Origin: Enoplolaimus lenunculus
Taxonomy: Eukaryota; Nematoda; Enoplea; Enoplida; Thoracostomopsidae
Assembly (NCBI GenBank): GCA_030248215.1
Contig: JASANG010000036.1
Span: 1 to 64,000, forward strand
Length of the DNA: 64,000 nucleotides
Direction of reading: 5' to 3'
Positions within the stretch are counted from its first letter, which is position 1; the number at the start of each line of letters is the position of its first letter. The notes beneath the pieces were generated by a model. The model saw only the letters and a list, made by a program, of their open reading frames with translations, did not search any database and was not told the origin of the DNA. This document shows positions 11,619 through 22,881 of the stretch, piece after piece. Both the position numbers and the translations under genes were made by a program.

Positions 11619-14600
11619 ATGGTGATAAAACGCTCAAGTTGCCTGAAATTATTGTCACATGCTCCGAGTAGCATATGCTGCCGATTTAACAATTCCAAAC
11701 GATTCGTTCCACAGAAAATGGCGTTTTCAACAACGCACTCTGTTCAAGACTCGTTTAGTTATGAAAAACCTTTGCGTACGGTTAGTTTAGACTGTGTGCT
11801 TATCGCGATGGTGTCGACATCGGATAGCAAAGCGGGTATTAAATCATTTCGGTTATTCTGGGTATTAAGATTTTTGAGAACAAGTGAAATTTTTAAAAAA
11901 TTGTTATCTTTGTCATTGTAGTTTCCACATGAAAGTACTTATATATTAGCTTTGAAAAAGTTAGCATACATTGTTTATGAGAAACGCAGCTTTCGGTAGC
12001 GGAAACTTTTGTGTCTGCACTGCAAAAAATGGCGAGTCAAATTGACTCTCTCCGAAATAGGCTCTACGGGACTAGTACACAAAATGAGTCAAATTCGACT
12101 CCGCCAGAGTCAAACGTGCGACTCAATTTGTCGAATTTGACTCTGGCGGAGTCGAATTTGACTCATTTTGTGTAGTCCCGTAGAGCTTATTTCGGAGAGA
12201 GTCAATTTGACTCACCATTCCCTACAGTGTGGAAACCGCAACTACTGCTGGTCATGGGTTGTTTTAATTGTTTGTGAATTTTGTCAAGAGTTCACCCTTG
12301 ACTGGATTGATGGAATAAGCGAAGTAGACGGATTTAAAAATATCTTTCGGTAGTTCTTGAGGTAAATTTGGGTTGAACATAATTTTAATTTTTAATTTCA
12401 GGTTGTGGTCGAAGGAAACATTGCTAGTGGTAAAACAACATTCCTGGAGCATTTTGCGAAATTATGCCATAGTAATTGTGAGGTAAATCACATATGTAAT
12501 TCACGTGTGTGTATATAGGTATATTTATAAATATAAGCTCTCGGGCAAAATTGGTTTGCGTCAAATGTAAAAAAATCGCACTATCTAAGTCGAATCGAAC
12601 AAGAATTTAATTGCAAACGCTTTATTGGTCGAAGCGGAATTAAGACTTCGTGAAGGTTACAGGTTAAAAGTAAGTTTAATTCTATGGAGAAAAACGGCAC
12701 TTTAGGTTGCTAACGGGATGATTACAGTGGCGGATCCAGGGGATTATCTGTTGGGGAAGCCTACTTTTTGTGCTCCCAACGTTTTACCAGTTTCAATCAG
12801 TTCTTGTAAATTTTTCGACAGTTTAACATTGATCAATTGCGTGTACATCCAAGGCGTGAAATTTAGAAATTGGGATTGTCGTGCCATATTTTTATCTATT
12901 TGGTTAAGATAACGTATTACGTGCGTCAGGTGAACCATTTGCGTCGCAAAATTATCAGTATGGCACAGGGTGCAAAGCGGAACTGGATTAGACCGGAATC
13001 GGAATCGCAACAGCAAATTTCTACCGGAATCGGTATCGGAATCGGAATCAGAACTACAAATTTTGTGACTATACGGATAATTTGTATTAACAAGTAAAAT
13101 ATTGATTTAGGGTGTCTGTTGGCCGGCTACAATTCTCAAAAACGTCGCACAAGCAAATTGGCAATCATTTTTTGGCTCTGTAAAACTAAACTACAAACAA
13201 TTATTGATAAGTTAACTCATCGAAAACAATTTAACAGATAAATGACGCAAATTTTGTATACAACAAATCACAACAAGTAAGACCTAACATTAAAATGTGG
13301 AAATTCCGATTACGATTGATTGTGCAATCGGAATGGAAATCGGAATCGGAACTCGTTTTGAATCGGAATTCCGATTGCACCCTGGTATGGCAGTGACAGT
13401 TGGGAGATACATTCATTCCATTCCGCCATGGATACGCCATTAGGTGATTAGGAATATTTTTGCAATAGCAAGCACATGTAATTTGTATAGCGTAGCTGGC
13501 CAATATAGAATACGTCGTCGACTGTTGCGGTCTATTGTCCTCACTTAGGCGGAAGCCAATGCATGGGTTCTCGTTTAGGCCTCATGGTTTTTCAAGGGGA
13601 CGTATTGTTTTCAACGAGCTGTCGGCTGTACACAGAGTATAGTTTTGTGCTTTATAGACGACTTTCTTGGTAATTTTAGATACTCATAGAACCAGTGAAC
13701 CGGTGGAGAAATCTGGATGACCATAATCTTTTAGTGAGCTGTTTGTTATTGTTTGATGGAGTACATGACAACGTAGGGGGTTTGGGAACTCAGGATGTAC
13801 TATCCATTGAGATTAAATTTAAACTGTACAGTTTTGGTTTATTACTCGCTTCGCTTGTGAAGTTGTTTTTTTGACTTCGTATTGTGGTGTGGCTTGCCAG
13901 AGAACCTTTTGGCATTCACAACTGACTGTGCCAATACTGTCGGCAGTAGTATGTCAGGGACATTCTGTACATAGCAGGATCGTGGAATGTCGGTCCAGCA
14001 GTGGATATAAGTTAATTAGGCGTGTACCAGGGTTTTGTGTCGACGCCATTAGTGACTGGTTCGGTGACTACTCAATTAAGGTTTAATACTAAGTAATTAG
14101 CGAGGTGGGCTTGAAATATATGCATTCTGTATTTTTATGTTTTCTTAGCTCAATTTGAAACTTTTAGCTTGGTAAGTTCCAGAAATTGTTTGTATCGTTT
14201 TAGCTCATTAAAAATTCATTGTATTTGACGACATTTCTAAAGTTACGTATTCCGTAAATGGTTTTCAGCATGGTTTTCTAAGCGTAAAGCGCTGATAAAC
14301 TCGAAACCTCCCACCAGATTATAATCATTAGTGACAGTGATATGTAATTTTTTTAATATCGAAGATTTCACCCCACCTTTTATTTCTGCTTCTTATCGTT
14401 ACGTCATGATAATTGAAGTGTTTGTTTTTATTATCATACTACTACACAGAGTAAAAACAGACACATAGTGTAATTTTTGACATAAAACAACTGTATCTAC
14501 GTTTTAAATAGTAATATACATACAGTATATGTAATAAATCATGTAGAAATTGTGTATGTGGTGCGTTATAGTGGTAGCAATCAGGGTGCAATCGGAATTG

Positions 14601-17600
14601 CGATTCCGCTTACAATTCCGATTCGAAGCGAGTTCCAATTCCGATTCCGATTGCACAATCAATAAATTTGTAGTTCTGAGTCCGATTCCGGTATAAAATT
14701 GCTCTTCCGATTCGGATTCCGGTATAATCCAGTGCCGATTTGCACCCTGGTAGCAATAGGAGTTTTGTAAGATGAGCCCTGATTGCAAGCAGCATTACAT
14801 ATTAGCGTTAAAAATGTGTGGTGATTGCCAAAAATGTCTCTACCGTTGCAGTTTCACGTACGTGTAACCATATCTAATTTTTGTACAAAAAAACCTGCCC
14901 TGTTTTGTTGGTGTATACCTCGAATTCTTCACCGTTCCTGGCTTGGCCCCCAAAGTGACGGTAATTGTCTGTTAAACCAACCGACTTTGACCAGCAAAAA
15001 TCAGCCAATTTTGCAACGTTCGAAGGATTCCGTGTCACGTTCAACAATGACGCTACGGCATTAGTAACCAGAATGTCCACCATAAATGCCGACTTTGTGG
15101 TATGTCAGACAAGGAGACAGTGGCACTAAAATTCACGGTGGCAGAAGGTGACGAAATAATGCCCGAATTATGATCTTTGAATACTTGTACAGCAGTGCAC
15201 CCCGATAATTTCTGCACTGTGCGAATTCCGTTACAAACTCAACGGCGATTCCGAAAACAGATTTGGTGGGATGTCGTTGGTAAAGAGTCAAGGCACAATT
15301 GCATCAGGTGTATATTGATTCTGGAATAGTAATTTATTTAAATGAACGATAAAAGTGTTATATTTTTGTATAATAAAAAGAGCGTGCGTTTTAATAAAAT
15401 GTAATATTGGATAATAACACGTGTTTTACTAAAATGTAATATTGCATAATAACACCTTTGTTTAATATAGCGTTGTGTACATTGATTGCACTTTTATATT
15501 TACAGAGTTGTGCGTCATCCACATAATCTTGTGCCCGCCGTGTAGAAATTAGACACGCCTTTTTCCAAGTACGGTTTCGCAAAATGCTAGCAAGGGGAAA
15601 TTGAGAAAATTAAAATATGACCAGTGGTAAATAGAAACATTTTATAAACCGTATATGGAATTGGAAATGGAGTTTTGCGTTACAAATTATTAGTAGCGAT
15701 TTTAAAAATTGTAGCAATGGAAAATTAACGTCCTGTACACGTGAAAAAATCGGAGCAATTAATTATCGTGGGGAAAACAATACTGGCAAGTAGTTAAAAG
15801 TGTCACGAAGCTGCGTAGGTTGTCGTTATAACCAGCCAAGTCAAAATGGGCACACATGAATCCTGGCCGGTTGCTTGGAAATGACTAACTCATATGAAAG
15901 TTACTTAACCTGAATTATTTAACCTGAAACGCTTATCAATTATAGATGAGTATCAATTATATATAGTGAATGTTTCAATACCACCGCGCGAATTACTTAG
16001 TATTATTTATTTAAGTAGTAACGGTTCTTGGTACCAGTGACCTTGACAGGAAACTAAGTATATACACGCGAATTACTACATTTGCTAATAGCTGATCCCA
16101 GAATCCATAATCCACTGTGTACAGAATGTCCCTAATATACTGCACTCGACTAAATTTTTGATGTAATCAGGTGGCCTCGTTTCTCAGGATTGGGGGACTA
16201 GCACCCAGCGGCGGCCCGTCCATTACGATATCAGTGAAAATTTTGGTTATCAATTTTGAACAAGTCTATGAAGTACTAAGTTGTACATAAGTAGGGTTTC
16301 AAAAACCCAGCCGTACGCTATTGTATGGCTGATTTGACAAATGCAATATTCTCGGAATGATTTGTCAATAGATGCTACAAACAATTTCACAATAACACAG
16401 CAGAAAATTGCTAAATCCTCTTAATTAGTGAATTTAATTAAATTTCAGAATCTCATGTACGATGATCCAACGCGTTGGTCACTTGCGTTTCAATCGTACG
16501 TCCAGCTAACGATGCTAGAAGCGCATAGTCAGCCTGTCATGGTAAGCTGTGTTGCATTAGGCCTGTGGCTTGGATTTTGGTTAAGGTTGTGTTCAAAAGA
16601 CAATATGAGCTGTACCGAAATTGTAAGAGCCAAAATGAAAGGCAGCCGTACAGGCTTCAGAATTAACGTTTTAAATCTGAGTATTTAGAAAAATTTCTTG
16701 CTCACTCTGTCTGTTTGCTCACAAAAACAACGTTTACAACGAGTTTTGCCGTTCCGAACTGAAACTCTCGCAAACCTTCCTGGTTGATTATTAAGAAGTG
16801 TTTTTCAAAGTTAAAATAATCGCAGTATTTTTAATTTTATGATGGCACTGAAATCAAGCATAGGTTTTGATGGCATTTAGGCAAAGCTTAAACACAATGA
16901 AATCGTAAAGTATGTAAACTTTTTCGGTTCATAGTAGCTTGTACACTGCCACTTCCACATTTACGCCTAGGCTTAGGATAAAGCTTGTGTACCTGTGCCT
17001 AAACATAAGTTTAAACTCAAGCCTATGGGTTAACCTAAAATGTGGGTTACTGTGTAATGGTCAGGCCATGTATTTCACTGGATAGGAACAAAATCTTGAG
17101 GCTTACTAACTCTGACCTACAATATAAGTCTACACCAAACGAATTCCGGTCAATATATAGTTCAGGGCCGTTACAGTAGTATAAACTATTCCTAAGCCTA
17201 AGCCTAAGCGTAAGAGTGAGCATATACCTAAGCCTACCTAAGCATAAGCAAAAAGATTGGACTAAACCTTAAGCTTACAGTATCGCAGTCCCGTAGAAAA
17301 TCGTTCGGCCCCTTATCTTTATATGGACTCAAATTGCTAAGCTTACAACCTCGGTTCGGCCACAATTTTATAGTTTAAAGTAGAGTAATTGTAAACATCG
17401 AAGTCTTGAGTCCGTATTTGTTTGTTTATTACATTTTAGAGTAATCGAATTAAGTTAATGGAAAGATCGCTATTCAGTGCTCGATATTGTTTTGTCGAAA
17501 ACTTGTATAAAAGGTAAAGTGAATTTAACGTAAAATACGTGACAAGCATTTTTTTTTAAATTCTTAATTTTCACTCGTACCCTGTAGATTCAAAACTGGT

Positions 17601-20133
17601 TCCTTTGTCGATTCGGTAAGGAATGTCGAACATCAAAGGAATTTGGAATTTGAATTTGATTCAGGTTGCTTACATGTTGTGCTCGATGCCGTAGCCACAG
17701 GTAGGTCAGGCAGAACTCAGCTCGTTCGCGCCTGGGACTAATTTTGCCAGTCACATAGAATATTTTCAACCTCGCTTGTGCGTCGTGTCAATCCCCCCTG
17801 TATGCCGGTTTTAAACAAATTCAGGTCACCTGGCACAGTCAACTGGCTACGGGGCTGTTGCTGATATAATAAAATAATAAAAATGTAAATTGAAGTGGTC
17901 AATAGTAAGGTTATTGAGCGAAGCGAAACTCCGAGCGAAACTCGGAGTTTCGCGAAGCGTTTCATGTTTTGTACTTGGGGGTCGAAAGGTGGATGTCCGT
18001 CCGTCCGTCTGTCCGTCCGAAACGAATCTCAGGAACGGCTGAACCGATTTTGATAAACTTTTTTTGTTTGAAAGCCAATTATCGTGGGGTGTTAACCTCG
18101 CATTGGGGTTTTAAATTTTAAGCCGTTTATTAGCTACAGGCTAATTTGCATAATTAATTAAGCCTAAATTAGGACTTTCCGCAATATTTCACTAATCATT
18201 ACAGTTAGACGCAAGCTAATTTTAGCATTAAAGGTTTTTGTGGTGCGAGGAATCTGCGTAGACTGTTTACAAACCTTAAAAACAGATAATTGAGCAGTTA
18301 GCTAATAGATAATTTGCATATTATCATAGTTTATAAACCTAAATTAGGACTTTTTACAATATTTCACTAATTATTGAGGTTCAATAGCTAATAGCTAATT
18401 TGCATATTAGTTTAATTCACAAGACAAAATTAGAAATTTTTAAATTATTCCAAAAATTATTAGGGTGGCTGGAGGGTTTTTGGGTGCGAGGAATCTGAGG
18501 AAATTACTTACAAACCTCCAAAACCGATGAATGAATAGTTAGTTAACAACTTATTTGCATATTACCTTAATTGCTTACGTGTGTTCGAGCGCTCAATAAA
18601 TGTAGTCCCAATACGACTGGTTATTATTATTATTATTATTATTGTTGTTGTTGTTGTTATTATTATTTTAGGAAATTGATGCCAGAAGTCGAGTATAAAG
18701 TGTTGGACGCATGGTTCCAGTGGATTATCAAATCGATGCATATATCAGTTGATCTTATCGGTAACAGAGGAAAGATTTAAGCTTCAATTGAGACCGAATG
18801 GAGTAAAACAACGGAGATTTAGAATTGTAGCCTCAGGGGTTGCTGGGATTTTGTAACGTATAACAACGTACACAAAATAGGCGTTGAACTTAGTTTGTTG
18901 GCAGCAAATTTCTGTTTCCTCACATTTGATCACTTTGAAGTTAGTTTTTTTCAAAAGCTACTCTATCATCAACTGAACATAATAAGACCTAGGCCGGCAT
19001 CCGTAAATGCGTACAGCAACGATCATTAGTTAGCGATAGGTATTCAAACTGACGAACGCATGCAAATACGGATCCCAAAATCGGTACAGAAGTACGACAA
19101 GTAAAAACGCAAGAAATGTGTGTTAAGTTGCGAACCTCATTATTCACTGGTTCGAAAGTTACAAGGCCTATTACCAACTGATGATAAGTGCTACACGCAC
19201 GCGTTTCACAGTACGGATTCGATCAGCCGCTGCCAGTAGATGGTAAAACGTACTTTTTGAAGAGTACCACAATTATTTCTTTTTTTAGTTTACCTTCAAA
19301 CGCAACCAGAAACTGTGTTCAGTCGGATTCGATCTCGATGCCGCAGTGAAGAAACAAGCATATCTCTGGTGAGTATTTTTTTTTTTTGCTTATTACTTGT
19401 TTAAATTCAGCACATAATAGAAAGTGTGCGTTGCAGTTGTGTTGCCACTGTGTTCATGATCAATGTCACTTTGAGGCCGTAACGTTAGTATAAGCATATT
19501 GTTAAGCTTATTAAGCCAACGCAAAAATAGTCTACAGTTTGTAAGCTTGCGCTTTTGTAGTCTCGCTAAAATATGATTCGCGCCTGAAAGTACCACATGG
19601 GCCATGTAAAAATCACGGGCAAAACTTTTGTCGCGGGACAGCAATAGAGTAAGCTTTTAGACCAATTTTTGTTTAGGCTTAGGTGTCAGCTCATTCCTAC
19701 GCTTAGGTTTAGGTTTGAGAATATGCTTTTACGGCTGTTACGGCTATACATTGGCCAGTGCCAGTAACATGGTTCCTCAAATCGGTCATACCAGTCTAGC
19801 CCTGTCGCTGCGTGTCCAGTTAAATATGATGCGCAACGTTTATGTATGTATTCGGTGAAACAGAACAGCTTCACATTAAATTTGAAACCTAAACATTCGA
19901 ATTTTTGTTCTATTATGTTTTTTTTGGAATGAATGCCAATTTGTATTAACAGCTGTATGATGAATACAAATGTATTTTGAATCAAATTTAATTTAGGATT
20001 ATTTGACAAAACTTCACGAGCTTCATGAAAACTGGCTTATACACGACGTTCGTATCAAACCGGCATGTGATGTTATTGTAAGTTACATTCTGTTTATTTA
20101 TTTATTTATTTATTTATTTATTTTTTTATATAT

Positions 20134-20216
<83 letters not shown>

Positions 20217-20629
20217 TTTTTTTATATATTTATTTATTTATTTATTTATTTATCTCTTGAATAAGAGAATAACCGTTTACACATTAGAGCCAATGTTAGT
20301 TTGAGCGTCGTAACAGTGCGCTAAGCAAGCATATTCTAAAGTGTAAGCGTCAGCATAAACATAGTCTAAAGCCAAACCTAAGCTTCAGTGTAAGGATAAG
20401 TCTCAAAGGGAATCGTTTTAAATTGCCGGAACAACCGGCAAAAATTGTACCGGAACCGGAGGTCGATTTTCTGCCGACGCGTCTTGTTGAATACATATTG
20501 ACATAGTATGTTGTTTTGTTTTAGAAAGTCGATGCAAATCAACCAATGGACGTGTTGCTCGATAAATATGATACGTTAAAAGATGACATAATCGGAAAAA
20601 GCAATGAGCTTGTTAGATTGAGTCAGTAA
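11619..20629 (+). CDS. TK2: TK2/dNK-type deoxynucleoside kinase, nine exons, probably mitochondrial
   Basis: It phosphorylates deoxynucleosides for dNTP salvage. Exons: 11619-11780, 12402-12482, 13680-13733, 16449-16541, 17440-17513, 18672-18760, 19289-19368, 19997-20077, 20525-20629. All junctions are AG/GT and phase-consistent, giving 272 aa (human TK2 265, fly dNK 250). Motifs in order: P-loop EGNIASGKTTFLEHF (residues 58-72), EPVNRW (85-90), FQSYVQLTMLEAH (substrate helix), ERSLFSARYCFVENLY (ERS motif and helix), RIRSRCRSEE (Arg-rich LID), DYLTKLHELHENWLIH. The first 54 residues are rich in Arg, Lys and Ser with few acids before the P-loop, as in a mitochondrial presequence; a second Met at residue 34 could give a shorter cytosolic form. 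Start chosen as the first ATG of the open frame joining exon 2 in phase 0. Introns hold several MITEs and microsatellites. Confidence 0.95.
12018..12229. repeat. Long near-perfect palindrome (fold-back MITE) in TK2 intron 1
   Basis: The left arm from CACTGC and the right arm to CAGTG are inverted copies of about 95 bp. They share GAGTCAAATTGACTCTCTCC, GCTCTACGGGACTA and GAGTCAAATTCGACTCCGCC, with only a few differences, around a short centre near 12115-12130. The arms themselves hold smaller palindromes (GAGTCAAATTGACTC). No coding capacity. No clear target duplication, so the superfamily is open. Confidence 0.9.
12966..13384 (-). mobile_element. Full-length hAT-like MITE of the CAGGGTGCAA family, exact target duplication
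   Basis: 419 bp. Starts CAGGGTGCAAAGCGGAAC and ends GGAATTCCGATTGCACCCTG. The 8-bp flanks are identical: GTATGGCA at 12958-12965 and 13385-13392. Both subterminal regions are made of repeated TCGGAA/TTCCGA units; the core is unique and shared with 2640, 28324 and 45870. Inserted in TK2 intron 2. The CAGGG end and 8-bp duplication fit the hAT superfamily. Confidence 0.92.
14582..14749 (+). mobile_element. Short internally deleted hAT-like MITE, exact target duplication
   Basis: 168 bp with CAGGGTGCAATCGG at the left and CCGATTTGCACCCTG at the right. The flanks GTAGCAAT (14574-14581 and 14750-14757) are identical. It keeps the TCGGAA-rich subterminal repeats of the 12966 element but has lost the core. 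Inserted in TK2 intron 3. Confidence 0.92.
17148..17329 (+). mobile_element. Hexamer-rich MITE, subfamily I, in TK2 intron 5 side
   Basis: Starts GGTCAATATATAGTTCAGGG and ends CCTTATCTTTATATGGACT. The flanks CGAATTCC and CAAATTGC agree at 6 of 8 positions. It has CCTAAG units and the AAGCTTACAGTATCGCAGTC marker. It lies in the TK2 intron between exons 4 and 5, 110 bp before exon 5. Confidence 0.75.
17935..18560 (+). repeat. Dispersed repeat starting with a GTCCGTCCGTC run
   Basis: It has a CGAGTTTCGCGAAGC-like palindromic start, GTCCGTCCGTCTGTCCGTCC, then ACGGCTGAACCGATTTTGAT and an AT-rich body with repeated TAATTTGCATA blocks (about 120-bp spacing). The inverse copy is at 47875-48365. The conserved segment is a kind often seen in invertebrate dispersed repeats; I cannot assign a class. 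It lies in TK2 intron 5. Confidence 0.65.
18622..18671 (+). repeat. TTA/TTG microsatellite forming the acceptor of TK2 exon 6
   Basis: An ATT run, then a GTT run, then ATT again ends directly in TTTTAG, the acceptor used by exon 6 (18672). The repeat occupies the place of the polypyrimidine tract. Confidence 0.85.
18999..19225. repeat. Dispersed repeat shared with a SUFU intron
   Basis: Same family as 6768-6995; the TTAGCGATAG block and the GTTCGAAAGTTACAAGGCC block are in the same order. It lies in TK2 intron 6, just upstream of exon 7. Confidence 0.6.
19600..19756 (-). mobile_element. Hexamer-rich MITE, inverted copy in TK2 intron 7
   Basis: On the minus strand it starts GGCCAATGTATAGCCGTAAC and ends GATTTTTACATGGCC. 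CCTAAACCTAAGC units lie between. No matching 8-bp flanks are visible, so it is older or rearranged. Confidence 0.75.
20091..20256 (+). repeat. TTTA tetranucleotide microsatellite in TK2 intron 8
   Basis: About 40 TTTA units, interrupted twice by a TTTTTATATA variant, begin 13 bases after the exon 8 donor at 20077/20078. The open frame it creates is an artefact. Confidence 0.97.
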
Positions 20630-21604
20630 TAATATTTGAGAGCTGTTTTGTTCTTGCTGTTATCGCTTCGGGCCAATGTAATAGAACAGGGCCGTGATAG
20701 TAGTATAAGCATATTCCTAAGACTAAGCCTAACAATAAGCTTATCTGCGAATGTCATATATTTTTAAATATCTGCATACGTGAGGTAACATACCCAGATT
20801 GTCTTGTTGAGTATGATACTAGAATATGAAATTTAAATTTTTGAATTATGACGCCCACGAAAAAATGGCCCCCGTATCAATCCAGACAAAGGTTGCAGCA
20901 GGAATGACTAGGAGCAACTCGCTAAATAAATAAATCTGCGAAATTGTGCGAATTATGAAATTGAGCAAAATAACAGTTGTCATAGTTGTTTTTGCTCGTT
21001 AGGTTCTAAATCTGTACGTTTATGCCCGTGTAATTTAGTAATGCTAACGTTCCTTAAAGGATGATTATGTTAAAATTAGTTAGAAATCGGTATCAATATT
21101 TGGTAAAACTTGGGAGTCGGCACATTACTATTTTCTAGTTGACTTTTGGACATTGTACACTAACATAGCCTGCAAAAGGGCCTGAAGTTGGACTTTGGGG
21201 GCAAGCCACCATAGGCACGCCCCTGTTTCACCGTAAGATGATGTTGAAATACTTATGTGATAGTTTCAGTCGCTAACATTATAAATATTTGAAGCGGATT
21301 TGGTTTTGGCAACACATACCTTATTTGTAATCACACACCTTAGGCATAAAATGCACAAGTGACGCATCACCCTTAACAGTTCAGCGATGGGACCCAAAAC
21401 TAAAATTCTGCCCACCGGAATGTATGTGTTTGTTTTGAATTTTCCGGTAAGTTTGTAATTTTTTTGTTCAACGCCTTCGTCGTCTGTTCCTGAAAGCGGT
21501 AAAAGTGGTTTGCTTAGTTTTGTGGCACAGACCGTCTCGTTGTTCTGGGACAGCAATATACCAAAAGTGCAAACATAGCACTCTTGTTTACATATGTACA
21601 GCCA

Positions 21605-21780
21605 AATATATAATATGTACTGAGATACTGAGAATGTGGTGTAGTAGGCGTTTTTATTTTCTCGGGAGGGGGAGTAGTTGCAGCCTTCTGACCCCATATA
21701 CCTATATACTGGGAATGTGGTGTAGTAGGGGCAGTTTTTACTTTCCTTTGGGGTGGGTTGCAGCACCCTTTGTTCCCCGG
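21605..21780 (+). repeat. Two-copy tandem repeat of about 95 bp
   Basis: GGAATGTGGTGTAGTAGG with a following G-rich GTTGCAGC block is present twice (about 21627 and 21714) with moderate divergence. It accounts for the overlapping open frames on both strands here. Confidence 0.7.
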
Positions 21781-22100
21781 TTTCAAAGGACGCTGAGACT
21801 AGAGCAGTTAAGTGTTCCGTTGACCCGACATGACAGCCCGAATTTTAATGTTGACGTCGAATCAACTTAAGACAAAGACTCCTGCGATGCAACATCTTCT
21901 CAAACAGTGCCCTTAGTAGAGTTGTAAAAATTTTAAACCATTTTCACACCAGTTTATATTTTAAGCGCGGATTACAAGTTTGTGGTGATTTTCTATTGGA
22001 TGGTTCAAGTAAATGTTTTTTGTTCAAACCACGAATTAAACCATGACTTTTGTTATATTCTCCAGAGGGAATAAGCCACCCGGTATGTGGGAAGCATTAA

Positions 22101-22363
22101 CCCTTTCTCACATGAATATTTTCTAGTTCCCCTGAGACCTACTTTTATGCTAGGATTCGAACTCCTGTGACTGGAGTGGGAGGCGTGTACCATCACCACT
22201 CAGCTATAGGAGCTTGACGCTCGAACCCGAGGGGGCTCGCACGTCTTGTGGTGATTTAGTACGATGTATACGTGTTGCAATTGTTAAACACAGTGCGATA
22301 TATACTATTTAACGTATATACACTGCGCTGAGTTGACTGTAGGCAACTCAATGTGAGAAGGGG
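22101..22363. mobile_element. piggyBac-like MITE with a tRNA-like core
   Basis: 263 bp, flanked on both sides by TTAA (22097-22100 and 22364-22367). The inverted ends are CCCTTTCTCACAT and CCCCTTCTCACAT (one mismatch in 13). TTAA targets and CCCTTT-type ends are the piggyBac signature. On the minus strand around 22215-22140 it carries TAGCTGAGTGGT (box-A-like) and GAGTTCGAATCC (box-B-like), a tRNA-like promoter pair. No coding sequence. Confidence 0.85.
22140..22215 (-). other. tRNA-like segment inside the piggyBac-like MITE
   Basis: It has a box A (TAGCTGAGTGGTGATGG) and a box B (GGAGTTCGAATCC) about 35 bases apart, as in tRNA genes and tRNA-derived SINE heads. I could not pair a convincing 7-bp acceptor stem, so I do not call a functional tRNA gene. 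Confidence 0.55.
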
Positions 22364-22881
22364 TTAAACTCTGGTTTAATTCGTCCCGGGGAGGAATAAA
22401 ACTGTCTAATCAGGGTGTAAACGTGTAGCATGGGGGCCAGGACTACGGATCGAGGGGGTAACATTATACCCTTGCGAAAATTTTTTGTTTATAGTTTTCA
22501 GTTGAATTAGAAGTTGAAAATTTTTTTGGCTATCTCCCCTTCCTGAAATTTCGACCACTGCTGTACCCCCTAATTTTTGAATTTAGCTTGTGTTGGAATG
22601 GTTGTTATTTTAAACGAGTGTGTATATGTGTGTCTGTGGTAAGGTGCATTTGTTTATATCTGTGTCTACTAGTCCCCCTCGTGTGATTTTAATGCTGGCT
22701 GCTGCTTAATCGTGGAATGTGTTGGTATTGCAACTGTGTGGAGCTTAGATATATATATTTGCATGTAGTGATGGTGGTATTAGTGGCTGTGCATTAATTT
22801 TGTGTTTTTACTGGAAGCTGGTACGACCATGTGGGCGAATAAATTTATGCACGGATTTTAGTGTTGTTTTAAAGAGGGTAA

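Noticed and set aside
17580-17705. Possible extra TK2 exon between exons 5 and 6
   Set aside because: Exons 5 and 6 join in phase and match the kinase family without a gap, so no exon is needed here.
20003-20260. Frame with a poly-(LFIY) tail following LHELHENWLIHD
   Set aside because: The first part is TK2 exon 8; the tail is read-through into the TTTA microsatellite after the donor.
21266-21870. Overlapping frames of 90-166 codons on both strands
   Set aside because: They cover a two-copy tandem repeat and show no protein-like motif.
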